The position numbers and the translations under genes are program-made. From positions 62,001-126,000 of the forward strand of contig CAVSLJ010000003.1 of NCBI GenBank assembly GCA_963728875.1: a stretch of DNA of 64,000 bases, in the 5' to 3' direction. The first letter of the stretch is position 1. Every line of letters starts with the position of its first letter. Below the pieces are notes generated by a model. The model was not told where the DNA came from. It worked only from the letters and a program-made list of their open reading frames with translations, and made no database searches. The DNA is from DASUPK01 sp963728875 (GTDB taxonomy: Bacteria > Actinomycetota > Thermoleophilia > Solirubrobacterales > 70-9). This document shows positions 1-8,740 of the stretch, piece after piece.

Positions 1-2283
1 GGCCTGATTGCGATCGGGCTGCTCTCGACCGCCGTCGGGGACACCTACTTCCAGTTCTGGGTCGATCCGGTCAATGGCGCCTATCCCTCGGTCGCCGACT
101 TCTTCTACCTCCTCCAATACCCCCTGATCATCCTCGGGCTGCGGAACCTGGGGAGGCGCACCCGGTACGGGCGGATGCCGTTCGCCGCGCTGTTCACGCC
201 GCTGCTCGGACTGGCCGCCCTGTGGTGGTGGATCGCGCTCGATCCGGTTTCGGGCTCCCTGGAGGGGACCACCGCCGCCCGGCTGACCACGATCGCGTAT
301 CCCTTCCTGGACCTGCTGCTGATCTGCTCGGTCCTGGTCGCGCTCGGGGCCCTCGGCTGGCGCGCCGGCCCATCGATGACCGCGCTGATCGCGGGCGCGA
401 CGATCGTCGGAGTGGCCGATTCGCTGTACGCCGCTCAGGTCGCCAGCGGCTCGGTCCCGGACCTGACCCTGATCAACGCCCTTTGGCCGATCGGCACGCT
501 GCTGATGGCCTCGGCCGCATGGACTGCCGACCGGGCCGACAGGACCGGCCAACCCGGCGACAACCGGTTGGAGCTCCTGTTCGCCCTCAGCGCGATCGCG
601 ATCGCGCTGACCGTCCTTGTCTGGGATCACTTCGGGCGCCTCAACACCGTCACGGTGTTCCTCGCCTTCCTCACGCTCATAGCCGCGGCGCTGAGGCTCG
701 TCCTCCTCCACCAGGAGGGAGTCAGGGCGCGCCGTGAGACTCTGCGGGCGGAGCGCGAGCGGGGCTGGATCGAGGGCCTTCACTCGACCGCCGTCGCGGC
801 CGCGCTGGACTGCGTGATCACCGTAGACGGGGACGGCCAGGTGGTCGGCTGGAATCCAGCTGCAACGCGCACCTTCGGCTACGGAGCCGACGAGGCGCTC
901 GGCGAGGAGGTCGCCGACCTGATCGTCGTGGACTCGCTGCGCGACGAGTACGACCGCACCTTCAAGGGACTCGTCGCGGGCGAGAACCACAAGCGGATCG
1001 GCAAGCGCTTCGAATGGCTCGCGAAGCGCTCCGACGGAGCCGAGATTCCGATTGAGATGGCCTTCACCCGGACGGAGGCGGATCCACCGACCTTCACCGC
1101 GATCATCCGCGACATCTCCGAGCGCAAGCATCGCGAGGAGGAGCGCGAGCGGCTCGCCAGGATGGTGCTCTCGGCCGAGGACGCGATGGTCTCCTCCTCA
1201 CTCGATGGCAAGGTCATCGCCTGGAATCCCGCCGCGGAGCGCATCTACGGATACAGCGCAGGCGAGGTCGTCGGCGAGAGCCAGCTGCTGGTCGTTCCCG
1301 ACGACCGTCGCGACGAGCTCGAAGGCCTCAGGGAGGTCGTGCTGCGCGGCGAGTCGACGACGCTGGAGACGCAGCGGATCCGCAAGGACGGCGAGCTGAT
1401 CGACGTCCTGCTTCAGGTGTTCCCTGTCCGGGACGAGCGCGGCAAGTTGACCGGTTACTCAGCCGTCTCCAGGGACATCACCGACCGGCGGCGCCGGGAG
1501 GCGGAGGCGCGGCGCAACCGGGAGCGGCAGGCCTGGACGCACGAGATCGAGGAGGCGCTCGAGCACGACACCTTCGAGTTCGAGCGCCAGCCCGTCCTGG
1601 ATCTGAGCTCCGGCCGGATCACCCACCACGAGCTGCTCATCCGCATGCGGCTGGCGGACGAGCTCGTGCCTCCCGGTCGCTTCCTGCCGCATGCCGAGGG
1701 ATCCCCCCTGATGAGACGGATCGACCGCTGGGCGATCCGCCACGGCATCGAGCTCGCCGCGGAGCAGCCGGTGGCCATCAACCTGTCGGCCACCAGCCTC
1801 AGCGACCCCGGCATCGTGTCCGCGGTGGAGAATGCGCTCCGCAACGCGGGGGCTCGGGCGGAGGACGTCAGCTTCGAGATCACCGAGACGGCGGCCGCCG
1901 AGGACCTCGACGCTGCTCACTCCCTCGTCGAGGCGCTCAGGGGCCTTGGCTGCTCAGTGGAACTCGACGACTTCGGGACCGGCTACGGATCGTTCACCTA
2001 CCTCGCCCGCCTCCCGGTCAACACGCTGAAGATCGACATGTCGTTCATCCGCCAACTGGCGAACAGCCCGGAGGACCTGCGGGTGGTGCGCTCGATCGTC
2101 GCCGTGGCCCAGAACTTCGGCCTGAACACGATCGCCGAGGGAGTGGAGAATGTGGATACCCTCAACCTGCTGCGCGGGGTCGAGGTCGACCAGGTCCAGG
2201 GCTTTCTGATCGGCCGCCCGCAGGGCGATTGGACGTTGGAGGCCGATTTGGCGTTGGACAGCAGGCAATCCGAAGTGGAATGA
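1..2283 (+). CDS. Membrane PAS-PAS-EAL protein, probable c-di-GMP phosphodiesterase (5' end outside window)
   Basis: The frame is open from base 1, so the N-terminus is missing; 760 residues are visible. The first ~240 are strongly hydrophobic with several membrane segments. Two PAS domains follow (about bases 775-1130 and 1150-1500), each with the G-W-N-P-A-A type core and a D-I-S-E/D-I-T-D-R end. The EAL domain (about 1535-2240) keeps the residues known to bind metal and c-di-GMP: N in INLSA, E in EITET, DDFGTGYGSF, K in LKIDMSF, E in AEGVE, and QGFLIGRP. The signature EAL itself reads ELL. There is no GGDEF domain. The likely role is sensing a signal through PAS and degrading c-di-GMP at the membrane. 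Activity is inferred from residues only. Confidence 0.88.
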   Translation, partial: GLIAIGLLSTAVGDTYFQFWVDPVNGAYPSVADFFYLLQYPLIILGLRNLGRRTRYGRMPFAALFTPLLGLAALWWWIALDPVSGSLEGTTAARLTTIAYPFLDLLLICSVLVALGALGWRAGPSMTALIAGATIVGVADSLYAAQVASGSVPDLTLINALWPIGTLLMASAAWTADRADRTGQPGDNRLELLFALSAIAIALTVLVWDHFGRLNTVTVFLAFLTLIAAALRLVLLHQEGVRARRETLRAERERGWIEGLHSTAVAAALDCVITVDGDGQVVGWNPAATRTFGYGADEALGEEVADLIVVDSLRDEYDRTFKGLVAGENHKRIGKRFEWLAKRSDGAEIPIEMAFTRTEADPPTFTAIIRDISERKHREEERERLARMVLSAEDAMVSSSLDGKVIAWNPAAERIYGYSAGEVVGESQLLVVPDDRRDELEGLREVVLRGESTTLETQRIRKDGELIDVLLQVFPVRDERGKLTGYSAVSRDITDRRRREAEARRNRERQAWTHEIEEALEHDTFEFERQPVLDLSSGRITHHELLIRMRLADELVPPGRFLPHAEGSPLMRRIDRWAIRHGIELAAEQPVAINLSATSLSDPGIVSAVENALRNAGARAEDVSFEITETAAAEDLDAAHSLVEALRGLGCSVELDDFGTGYGSFTYLARLPVNTLKIDMSFIRQLANSPEDLRVVRSIVAVAQNFGLNTIAEGVENVDTLNLLRGVEVDQVQGFLIGRPQGDWTLEADLALDSRQSEVE

Positions 2284-2693
2284 CGGATCGGGAGCAGATC
2301 GTCCGCCACGCGATCGACGCTCTCAATCAGGGGGACTGGGAATCGCTCGCGGACTGCATCCATCCCGAGATGAGGCTCTCGCAGCCGTTGCCGAACGTCG
2401 GGCAGACCCAGTACGAGAGCATCCCGGGCACCTTCCACGGCCGCCGGGAGGCCGTGAGTCTTCTGCGGCAGTTCGCCGAGCAGGCGGGCGAGGTGCGAAT
2501 CGACCTGCGCCGCGCGGAGGAGGTGGGCGAAGATGGACTGCTCTACGAGTTCGTCTGGCTGATCGGACCGGAGGAGAACCGCGCGGCCCAGCTGGCATGG
2601 GCCCTGAGCCGCTTCAAGGACGGGCTGGTCCTCTCCAGCTCGGTCTTCACGACCGAGGAGGCCGCGCGCGAGGCGATCGCGCGCGGCGCCTGA
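2280..2693 (+). CDS. SnoaL/NTF2-like small protein
   Basis: This 137-residue protein begins at an ATG that overlaps the stop of the EAL gene (ATGA), which decides the start and suggests translational coupling. It shows the NTF2-like pattern: an N-terminal helix (EQIVRHAIDALNQGDWESLADCIHPEM), an F-H-G-R-R segment in the middle, and C-terminal beta strands ending in FTTEEAAREA. Members of this fold include ketosteroid isomerase-like enzymes and non-catalytic ligand binders; no catalytic assignment can be made. Possibly it binds a ligand related to the upstream sensor, but that is inference from the overlap alone. Confidence 0.75.
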   Translation: MTDREQIVRHAIDALNQGDWESLADCIHPEMRLSQPLPNVGQTQYESIPGTFHGRREAVSLLRQFAEQAGEVRIDLRRAEEVGEDGLLYEFVWLIGPEENRAAQLAWALSRFKDGLVLSSSVFTTEEAAREAIARGA

Positions 2694-2699
2694 GGCCGG

Positions 2700-3212
2700 T
2701 TACTCCTCGGCGAGGATCCCGTAGAGCTTGCGGCGGGTCTCCTTGAGGATCTCCGCGGCCTTCGTCATCTGCTCGTCGTCGTCGCCGCGTGCGATCTGCT
2801 TGGCGGCGCCGATGGTGCGGAAGAGCTCGCTCCGAACCTCGAAGCGCGGCGAGTCCTCGTCACCCTGCTCCCAGGGGCGTCCACCCTCGGTCCGCTCGGG
2901 AACCTCCTTCTTGCCGGTGTCCGTGAGCGAATAGACCTTGCGGCCGTCCACCTCTTCGGCGGTGACCAGGCCCTCGTCCTCGAGCAGCTGAAGCGTCGGG
3001 TAGATCGATCCGGCGCTGGGCGTCCAGCGGCCCCCGGTGCGCTCCTCGAGCTCCTGGATCATCTCGTAACCGTGCATGGGCCGGTCGTCGAGCAGCGCCA
3101 GGATGGCGCTGCGGACGTCACCGCGGCGGACCCGATGGCGTCCCCGGCCGTGTCCTCGACCGCCCCTCATCTCATGCCGCCCGAATCCGTGGCGGCTTCT
3201 CTGTCTGTGCAT
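2700..3212 (-). CDS. PadR-family transcriptional regulator
   Basis: The 170-residue protein has a basic, His/Arg/Gly-rich N-terminus (about 30 residues), then a PadR winged helix: RSAILALLDDRPMHGYEMI, the S-I-Y-P-T-L-Q-L-L-E recognition helix, and the wing DGRKVYSLTDTGKKE. A C-terminal helical part (to residue 170) would form the dimer. The gene follows an AT-rich leader with a perfect 12-bp palindrome at 3246-3257, so autoregulation is likely. PadR proteins usually repress a neighbouring effector gene, but here the neighbours are a GNAT gene and an NTF2-like gene with no obvious link. The start is an ATG preceded by AAAGGA. Confidence 0.9.
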   Translation of the reverse strand: MHRQRSRHGFGRHEMRGGRGHGRGRHRVRRGDVRSAILALLDDRPMHGYEMIQELEERTGGRWTPSAGSIYPTLQLLEDEGLVTAEEVDGRKVYSLTDTGKKEVPERTEGGRPWEQGDEDSPRFEVRSELFRTIGAAKQIARGDDDEQMTKAAEILKETRRKLYGILAEE

Positions 3213-3245
3213 CTTGCGTGTCCTTTCGATGGTTCATGAAATAAC

Positions 3246-3257
3246 ACGATATATCGT
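3246..3257. promoter_or_regulatory. Palindromic operator, probably for PadR
   Basis: The perfect 12-bp palindrome ACGATATATCGT lies 34 bp upstream of the PadR start codon in an AT-rich stretch that is unusual for this genome. PadR proteins commonly bind AT-centred palindromes in their own promoters. Binding is inferred. Confidence 0.7.
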
Positions 3258-3268
3258 AACATGGCGTT

Positions 3269-3727
3269 TCAGTCGGCCGGCTGGAGCTCCCAGGCGAAGC
3301 AGACCGAGCGCCAGCTGGGCTCCTCGCGCTCGTAGAAGCGGTGTGCGTCCGCCCGGGTGTCCGCGCTGTCGAGCTCGAGGTGGGTGGCACCCCGTTCCCG
3401 GGCCCAGTCCTTGGCGGCGTCCAGCAGGCTCTTCCCCACCCCCTGCGATCGGTGCTGCGGGCTGACCGCAAGGTCCTCCACCCAGCAGCGCGGGCCGAAG
3501 CGAACCGAGTTCATGTCCAGGTACGCCGTGCAGAGCCCGAGCAGGTCGCCGCGGTGCTCGGCGACCAGCACTGCGGCGGCGGGGTCCGCGATCGCGCCGG
3601 CGATCGCCTGACGCGCCCGCTCCGGGTCCCAGCGCGGCGGGACCGAGCCCGGCGGAGCGAACAGCCACTCGTACATGCCGAGCACCCGCTCGACCTCTCC
3701 GGGCACCGCTTCCCTGACCGTCGCCAT
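3269..3727 (-). CDS. GNAT-family N-acetyltransferase
   Basis: The 152-residue protein fits the single-domain GNAT fold. The acetyl-CoA binding motif A is visible as VEDLAVSPQHRSQGVGKSLL (Q-x-x-G-x-G/A type), followed by the helix DAAKDWARERGATHLELDS and the A-H-R-F-Y-E motif B. The C-terminal strand SVCFAWEL ends the fold. The substrate cannot be told from sequence. The gene has a TAGCCT hexamer 6 nt before its ATG and no ribosome binding site, so it may be read from a leaderless transcript. It is divergent from the malyl-CoA lyase-like gene. Confidence 0.88.
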   Translation of the reverse strand: MATVREAVPGEVERVLGMYEWLFAPPGSVPPRWDPERARQAIAGAIADPAAAVLVAEHRGDLLGLCTAYLDMNSVRFGPRCWVEDLAVSPQHRSQGVGKSLLDAAKDWARERGATHLELDSADTRADAHRFYEREEPSWRSVCFAWELQPAD

Positions 3728-3733
3728 GCCCTG

Positions 3734-3739
3734 AGGCTA
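3734..3739 (-). promoter_or_regulatory. Candidate -10 box (leaderless) for the GNAT gene
   Basis: TAGCCT ends 6 nt before the ATG at 3727 and no Shine-Dalgarno sequence is present. This matches the spacing seen at several other starts in the window. Confidence 0.45.
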
Positions 3740-3769
3740 TCCGCGGCGCGCCCCGCGCACGCGTCCAGA

Positions 3770-3775
3770 TAGCGT
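3770..3775 (+). promoter_or_regulatory. Candidate -10 box (leaderless) for the malyl-CoA lyase-like gene
   Basis: TAGCGT ends 7 nt before the ATG at 3783, which lacks a ribosome binding site. Confidence 0.45.
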
Positions 3776-3782
3776 TCCCCTC

Positions 3783-4832
3783 ATGAGAAACCCAAGAGAC
3801 TTCTTCAACCCGCTGGCCATCGGCGCGCCCGACCCGCCCCGCGAGATCCCCTTCAAGCCGTCGCGGATGATTCATTTCTTTGACGCGTCCAACGAGAAGA
3901 TGCGGGCGAAGGTGCCCGACATGGCCACGCATGCCGACATCCTGCTCGGCAACCTCGAAGACGCAATCCCGGTCGACAAGAAGGTCCCCGCCCGGGAGGG
4001 CCTGATCGAGGTCGCGAAGGAGGTCGACTTCGGCGAGACGCAGCTCTGGACGCGGATCAACGAGCTCGAGAGCCCATGGTGTCTCGACGACCTCACCCAG
4101 CTCGTCACCGAGATCGGCGAGGTGCTCGAGGTGATCATGGTCCCGAAGGTCCAGGGGCCCTGGGACATTCACTACGTCGACCGGCTGCTCGCTCAGCTGG
4201 AGGCGAAGGCGAAGCTGGAACGCCCGCTGCTGATCCACGCCATCCTCGAGACCGCGCTCGGCGTGGTCAATCTGGAGGAGATCGCGAACGCCAGCCCCCG
4301 CATGCAGGGGATGAGCTTCGGGCCGGCCGACCTGGCGGCGTCGCGGCGGATGAAGACGACCCGCGTCGGCGGCGGCCACCCCGGCTACCGCGTCATCGAG
4401 GATCCCGATCCCGAGAACGAGGACGCCCCCCGGGCGACCGCGCAGCAGGACCCCTGGCACTACTCGATCGGCCGCATGGTCGACGCCTGCACGTCGGCGG
4501 GCATCCTGCCCTTCTACGGTCCCTATGGCGACATCAAGGACGTCCAGGGCTGCGAGACGCAGTTCCGGGCCGCCTTCCTGCTCGGCTGCGTCGGCGCCTG
4601 GTCGCTGCATCCGGTTCAGATCGAAATCGCCAAGAAGGTCTTCTCGCCGCCGCCGGACGAGGTGCTGTTCGCGAAGAAGGTGATCGAGGCGATCCCGGAC
4701 GGCGCCGGCGTCCACATGATCGACGGCAAGATGCAGGACGACGCCACCTGGAAGCAGTGCAAGGTGATGGTGAACCTGGCCGAGATGCTCGCCAAGAAGG
4801 ACCCGGAGCTCGCCAAGGCCTACGAGATGTGA
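3783..4832 (+). CDS. L-malyl-CoA/beta-methylmalyl-CoA lyase-like (HpcH/HpaI, CitE superfamily)
   Basis: This 349-residue TIM-barrel enzyme resembles bacterial malyl-CoA lyases. Visible are an acidic metal/phosphate strand (NLEDAIPVDKK), MVPKVQG, the E-T-A-L-G-V-V-N-L-E-E-I strand, and the lyase signature SPRMQGMSFGPADLAAS followed by M-K-T-T-R-V-G-G. The C-terminal lid has WSLHPVQIEIA. Family members cleave malyl-CoA to acetyl-CoA and glyoxylate, or run the reverse condensation, with Mg2+. It overlaps a thioesterase gene by 4 nt. A CoA ligase-like pair (14706-16828) and PEP carboxykinase (8839-10650) are nearby, which could connect it to a glyoxylate route, but they are not in one operon. The exact acyl-CoA substrate is uncertain. 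Confidence 0.82.
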   Translation: MRNPRDFFNPLAIGAPDPPREIPFKPSRMIHFFDASNEKMRAKVPDMATHADILLGNLEDAIPVDKKVPAREGLIEVAKEVDFGETQLWTRINELESPWCLDDLTQLVTEIGEVLEVIMVPKVQGPWDIHYVDRLLAQLEAKAKLERPLLIHAILETALGVVNLEEIANASPRMQGMSFGPADLAASRRMKTTRVGGGHPGYRVIEDPDPENEDAPRATAQQDPWHYSIGRMVDACTSAGILPFYGPYGDIKDVQGCETQFRAAFLLGCVGAWSLHPVQIEIAKKVFSPPPDEVLFAKKVIEAIPDGAGVHMIDGKMQDDATWKQCKVMVNLAEMLAKKDPELAKAYEM

Positions 4833-5242
4833 GCGAGTCATTCCGCCACACCCTTCGGGTCCGGTACAACGAGTGCGATCCGCAGGGCGTGGTCTTCAAC
4901 GCCAACTACCTGACCTACTTCGACATCACGATGGGTGAGCTCTGGCGGGAGCTCGGCGGCTACCAGGAGATGGTCGGGGCGGGCGTCGACATGGTCGTCG
5001 CCGAGGCCACGGTCCGTTACCTCGCGCCGCTGCGCTTCGACGACCAGATCGAGGTCGTCGCCCGGGTCACTCGGCTCGGCGACACCTCGATGACGACCGA
5101 GCTCGTGATCGAAGACGGTGGCGAGCCGGCCGCCGAGGGCGAGCTGCGCCACGTCTTCGTCGAAACCGGGGGCGCGAAGACCTCTCCCATCCCCGAGGCG
5201 ATTCGCTCGGGTCTGGCTCGCTACTCAGCCGGGCCGCGCTGA
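4829..5242 (+). CDS. Hotdog-fold acyl-CoA thioesterase (4HBT/YbgC-like)
   Basis: The 137-residue protein starts at a GTG overlapping the upstream stop (GTGA). The 4-hydroxybenzoyl-CoA thioesterase signature is clear: RVRYNECDPQGVVFNANYLTYFD, in which the Asp (ECDPQG) is the usual catalytic residue. It is followed by the long central helix GELWRELGGYQEMV and the strands of the hotdog fold. Such enzymes hydrolyse acyl-CoA esters in the cytosol. Coupling to the malyl-CoA lyase-like gene suggests a CoA ester from that reaction as substrate; malyl-CoA hydrolysis to malate is one possibility, but this is inference. Confidence 0.85.
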   Translation: MSESFRHTLRVRYNECDPQGVVFNANYLTYFDITMGELWRELGGYQEMVGAGVDMVVAEATVRYLAPLRFDDQIEVVARVTRLGDTSMTTELVIEDGGEPAAEGELRHVFVETGGAKTSPIPEAIRSGLARYSAGPR

Positions 5243-5267
5243 CCCCTTCGGGCCCCGGACACGGATG

Positions 5268-6632
5268 TCAGGCGAGCGCGGGCGCCTCGGGAAGGTGCTC
5301 GAGCGCCTCTGTGAGCTCGTGCTCGGAGAGCTCCAGGTCCTCGAGCTCGCCGGCGAAGTAGGCCGCATAGGCGGACATGTCGAAGTGGCCGTGACCGGAG
5401 AGGTTGAAGAGGATCACCCTCTCCTCCCCAGCCTGCTTGGCCGCCTCGGCCTCGTCGAACACGGCGCGGATCGCGTGGGCGGGCTCCGGCCCGGGGATGA
5501 TGCCCTCGCAGCGGGCGAAGCGGACGGCCGCCTCGAACGCGGCGGTCTGCTTGATCGCGGTGGCCTCGACCAGGCCCTCCTTGACCAGGGCGCAGAGGCT
5601 CGGTGCATCGCCGTGGTAGCGCAGGCCGCCGGCGTGCACCGGCGGCGGGACGAAGTCGTGCCCCAGCGTGTACATCGGCATCAGCGGAGTCATGCCGACG
5701 GTGTCACCGAAGTCATACGCGTAGCGGCCCCGGGTCAGGGTCGGGCAGGCGGCGGGCTCGGCGCCCACGAACCTCGTCTCGGTGCCCTCGCGCAGGCGCT
5801 GTCGCAGGAACGGATAGGCGACTCCGGCGAAGTTGGAACCGCCGCCGACGCAGCCGATGACGACGTCCGGGGACTCGCCCGCGAGCTCCATCTGCTTGAT
5901 GCATTCCTGGCCGATCACGGTCTGGTGCAGGCAGACGTGGTTGAGCACCGAGCCCAGCGAGTAGTTCGTGTCGTCCGCGCCCGCGGCCACCTCGACCGCC
6001 TCCGAGATCGCGATCCCGAGGCTGCCTGACTCGTGGGAGGCCTGTGACCGGCCGGCCTCGGTGAGATCCGAGGGGCTGCGGTGGACCGTCCCGCCCCACG
6101 TCTCGATCATCGCCTTGCGATACGGCTTCTGGTCGTAGGAGATGCCGACCATGAAGACCTCGCACTCGAGGCCGAAGAGCTGGCAGGCGAGCGCCATCGC
6201 CGAGCCCCACTGCCCGGCGCCGGTCTCGGTCGAGATCTTCTTGATCCCGGCCTCGCGGTTGTAGAAGGCCTGGGCGACCGCGGTGTTCGGCTTGTGCGAG
6301 CCGGCCGGTGACCCGCCCTCGTACTTGTAGTAGATGTGCGCAGGGGTATCGAGCTCCCGCTCGAGCCGCCGCGCGCGCAGCAGGGGCGTCGGCCGCCAGA
6401 GCCGGTAGATGTCCCGGACCTCATCGGGGATCGCGACGTCCGGATCGGTCGAGACCTCCTGCTCGATCAGGCCCATCGGGAAGATCGGCGCCAGGTCATC
6501 GGGGCCGGCGGGCTGTCCGGTGGCCGGGCTCAGTGGCGGAGGCGGCGGATCGCCCGGGAGATCGGCGAGCAGGTTCACCCAGCTGGAGGGGATCTCCTCC
6601 TCGGATAGCTGGAACTTGACGGTCTCTACCAT
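5268..6632 (-). CDS. TrpB2-type tryptophan synthase beta chain
   Basis: At 454 residues this is longer than the TrpB1 found in trpBA operons and matches the TrpB2 subgroup: an extra N-terminal section (about 75 residues), the R-P-T-P-L entry, the PLP lysine in GSHKPNTA (K114), the TETGAGQWG loop in place of TrpB1's ETGAGQHG, and the phosphate-binding GCVGGGSNFAG. No trpA gene is adjacent. TrpB2 enzymes are known to convert indole and serine to tryptophan, or to salvage indole, without TrpA. The gene is monocistronic; TAGAAT lies 9 nt upstream of the ATG. Confidence 0.9.
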   Translation of the reverse strand: MVETVKFQLSEEEIPSSWVNLLADLPGDPPPPPLSPATGQPAGPDDLAPIFPMGLIEQEVSTDPDVAIPDEVRDIYRLWRPTPLLRARRLERELDTPAHIYYKYEGGSPAGSHKPNTAVAQAFYNREAGIKKISTETGAGQWGSAMALACQLFGLECEVFMVGISYDQKPYRKAMIETWGGTVHRSPSDLTEAGRSQASHESGSLGIAISEAVEVAAGADDTNYSLGSVLNHVCLHQTVIGQECIKQMELAGESPDVVIGCVGGGSNFAGVAYPFLRQRLREGTETRFVGAEPAACPTLTRGRYAYDFGDTVGMTPLMPMYTLGHDFVPPPVHAGGLRYHGDAPSLCALVKEGLVEATAIKQTAAFEAAVRFARCEGIIPGPEPAHAIRAVFDEAEAAKQAGEERVILFNLSGHGHFDMSAYAAYFAGELEDLELSEHELTEALEHLPEAPALA

Positions 6633-6712
6633 CGGCGAGCGATTCTATGCGTCCGGCGCCGACCCAATAGTGCGCACTGAGGCTAGTGCGCCCCTTCCCG
6701 ATACGAGTAGCA

Positions 6713-8740
6713 ATGCGTATCCCCATTGCATCGATCGCGTCAATCCTGCTGGGCACTGGCACCCTCCTGCTCGCGCCCGCGGCCGCTGAGGCGAAGCCCC
6801 CCTGCCACGGCAAGAAGGCGACCATCGTCCTCGGGGGAGGCAACAACAAATACGTCGCACCGAATCACGGCCATGGCAACCAGGTCGTGATCGCCGGTGG
6901 CGGAAATGACTACATCGTCACCGGTAAGGGTTCCGACGTCATCTGCGGCGGTGACGGCAACGACCGCATCCTCGCCGGGAAGGGACGCGATCGCGTCTAC
7001 GGCGGCAGCGGCGACGACTCGATCGTCAACATCAAGGGCAACGACTCGAGCTTCGGCGAGGACGGCAACGACGAGCTGCAGGGCGGCCCCAGCTCCGATG
7101 CCATGGATGGCGGGACCGGCAACGATGTCGTCGACGGCGGCAGCGACCGCGACAACCTGCACGGCGGGGCCGGCGACGACCTGGTCCTCGGCGATGACGG
7201 CAGCGACAAGATCAATGGGGATGACGGGAACGACGAGGTCCACGGCGGCTCGGGCGGCGAGGACATGGACGGCGGCGGCGGGGATGACCGCCTCTATGGC
7301 GACCTGCTCGACGATCATATGGACGGCGGCACCGGCGACGACCTCCTGGTCGGCGGGCACGGCGGCGACAAGATGAGCGGAGGCAGCGGGGACGACTGGA
7401 TGCGTGGCGGCCCCAACGGCGACGAGTACTCCGGCGGGGACGGGACGGACACGGTGAGCTACGGCGACACCACGCCCTCGTGGGACACGACCAGCGGCGT
7501 CGACCTGAACCTCGCAGGGGGGACGGCGGTGACCCCCGACGGCAACGAGACTTTGGCGGGCGTCGAGAACATCCTCGGCTCCGCCTTCGACGACACGATT
7601 CGGGGCACCGGTAACGCGGATGGCCTCGACGGCGGCCCCGGGAACGACAGGATCACGGGGGGCGCCGGCGCGGACCAGCTGAACGGCGGCCCGGGCGACG
7701 ACAGCTGTGACGTGACCAGCGGCGACAAGACGACCGCCTGCGGCCCGGACACGTCACCCGAGTCGCCGCCCGATCCGCGGCCGGCGAGCTCTTACGTCTA
7801 TATGGACCCGCGCGGGCCGGATCCGGGGCTCTACGTGCTCGGTCAACAGGGGTCGGGAACTGATGATCTCCTGGTCACCGCTGGCGGGCCATCCTTCGCC
7901 GTCACCTCGCGAGCGGGCACGGCGATCGCCAGCCTGCCGGGGTCGACGGATACCTGCACAGCCGGCAACGCATCAGTCAGCTGCCCGGCTCCCTCGACGA
8001 CGCTCGGCTTCATCACGGTCTGGGGAGACTCCGGCGACGATCACCTGAGCCTGGCCGGGAACTACCCCTCCACGATGAGCACCTTGATGGACGGCGGCCC
8101 CGACGGTGACACGCTCGACGGCACCTCCGGCGACGACGTGCTGTTCAGCGGCCAGTCCGGCGCTGACGTGCTGAACGGCGGCGACGGCAGCGACGCCCTG
8201 CTGGCTCTCGGAACCGGCGGCGACAGGATCAACGGAGGCGGCGGCAACGATCAGCTCGTCAGCGACGACATCTGCCAGGGGCACGTATACAGCGGCGGTC
8301 CCGGCTTCGACATCGCCGGCTTCGCGCGCTACAGGTACGCGCCGAAGAACGGAGTCAAGGCCGTCCTAGGCGGCGCGGCCTCCGATTCCGACCGCAAGGA
8401 TTGCGCGCCCAGCCAGCTCGGCAACGACCTGGAGATCCTCGAGGGCTCGGATGGCCCCGACCTCCTCACCGGGACCAACGGCAAGGACCCGCTCATCCTC
8501 GGCCGCGGCGGCAACGACACGATCCACGGGATGGGCGGCGCCGACGACGTCGACGGCGGCGAAGGGATCGACAGCATCTTCGGCGACGGCGGCTTCGACA
8601 CCCTCGAGGCTCAGGACGGCGCCCGCGACCGCGCCGTTAACTGCGGCGGCGGCGGCGGCCAGGCGTTCCGCGACAAGCTCGATCCGGTGCGCGGCTGCAA
8701 GAAGCTCAAGAAGAGCACCCGCAAACGCAAGGGCCGCTAA
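6713..8740 (+). CDS. Secreted RTX-repeat (calcium-binding) protein
   Basis: The 675-residue protein starts at MRIPIAS with a Sec signal peptide ending in AEA; a GTG at 6686 in frame is an alternative start. Three blocks of G-G-x-G-x-D nonapeptide repeats are visible (about residues 55-250, 300-345 and 460-645), separated by beta-rich spacers. Such repeats bind Ca2+ and fold into parallel beta-rolls outside the cell. The tail is basic and contains a Cys (RGCKKLKKSTRKRKGR), similar in character to other secreted proteins in this window. No type I secretion genes are nearby, so Sec export is likely. Function unknown; an adhesion or structural role is possible. Confidence 0.87.
   Translation: MRIPIASIASILLGTGTLLLAPAAAEAKPPCHGKKATIVLGGGNNKYVAPNHGHGNQVVIAGGGNDYIVTGKGSDVICGGDGNDRILAGKGRDRVYGGSGDDSIVNIKGNDSSFGEDGNDELQGGPSSDAMDGGTGNDVVDGGSDRDNLHGGAGDDLVLGDDGSDKINGDDGNDEVHGGSGGEDMDGGGGDDRLYGDLLDDHMDGGTGDDLLVGGHGGDKMSGGSGDDWMRGGPNGDEYSGGDGTDTVSYGDTTPSWDTTSGVDLNLAGGTAVTPDGNETLAGVENILGSAFDDTIRGTGNADGLDGGPGNDRITGGAGADQLNGGPGDDSCDVTSGDKTTACGPDTSPESPPDPRPASSYVYMDPRGPDPGLYVLGQQGSGTDDLLVTAGGPSFAVTSRAGTAIASLPGSTDTCTAGNASVSCPAPSTTLGFITVWGDSGDDHLSLAGNYPSTMSTLMDGGPDGDTLDGTSGDDVLFSGQSGADVLNGGDGSDALLALGTGGDRINGGGGNDQLVSDDICQGHVYSGGPGFDIAGFARYRYAPKNGVKAVLGGAASDSDRKDCAPSQLGNDLEILEGSDGPDLLTGTNGKDPLILGRGGNDTIHGMGGADDVDGGEGIDSIFGDGGFDTLEAQDGARDRAVNCGGGGGQAFRDKLDPVRGCKKLKKSTRKRKGR

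Noticed and set aside
3234..4841. Long open frame antisense to the malyl-CoA lyase and GNAT genes
   Set aside because: It mirrors the codons of two well-supported genes and has no domain; such frames are common in GC-rich DNA.
6897..8640. Tandem DNA repeats in the RTX gene
   Set aside because: The DNA similarity follows from the glycine/aspartate nonapeptide repeats of the protein; it is not a CRISPR or separate repeat array.
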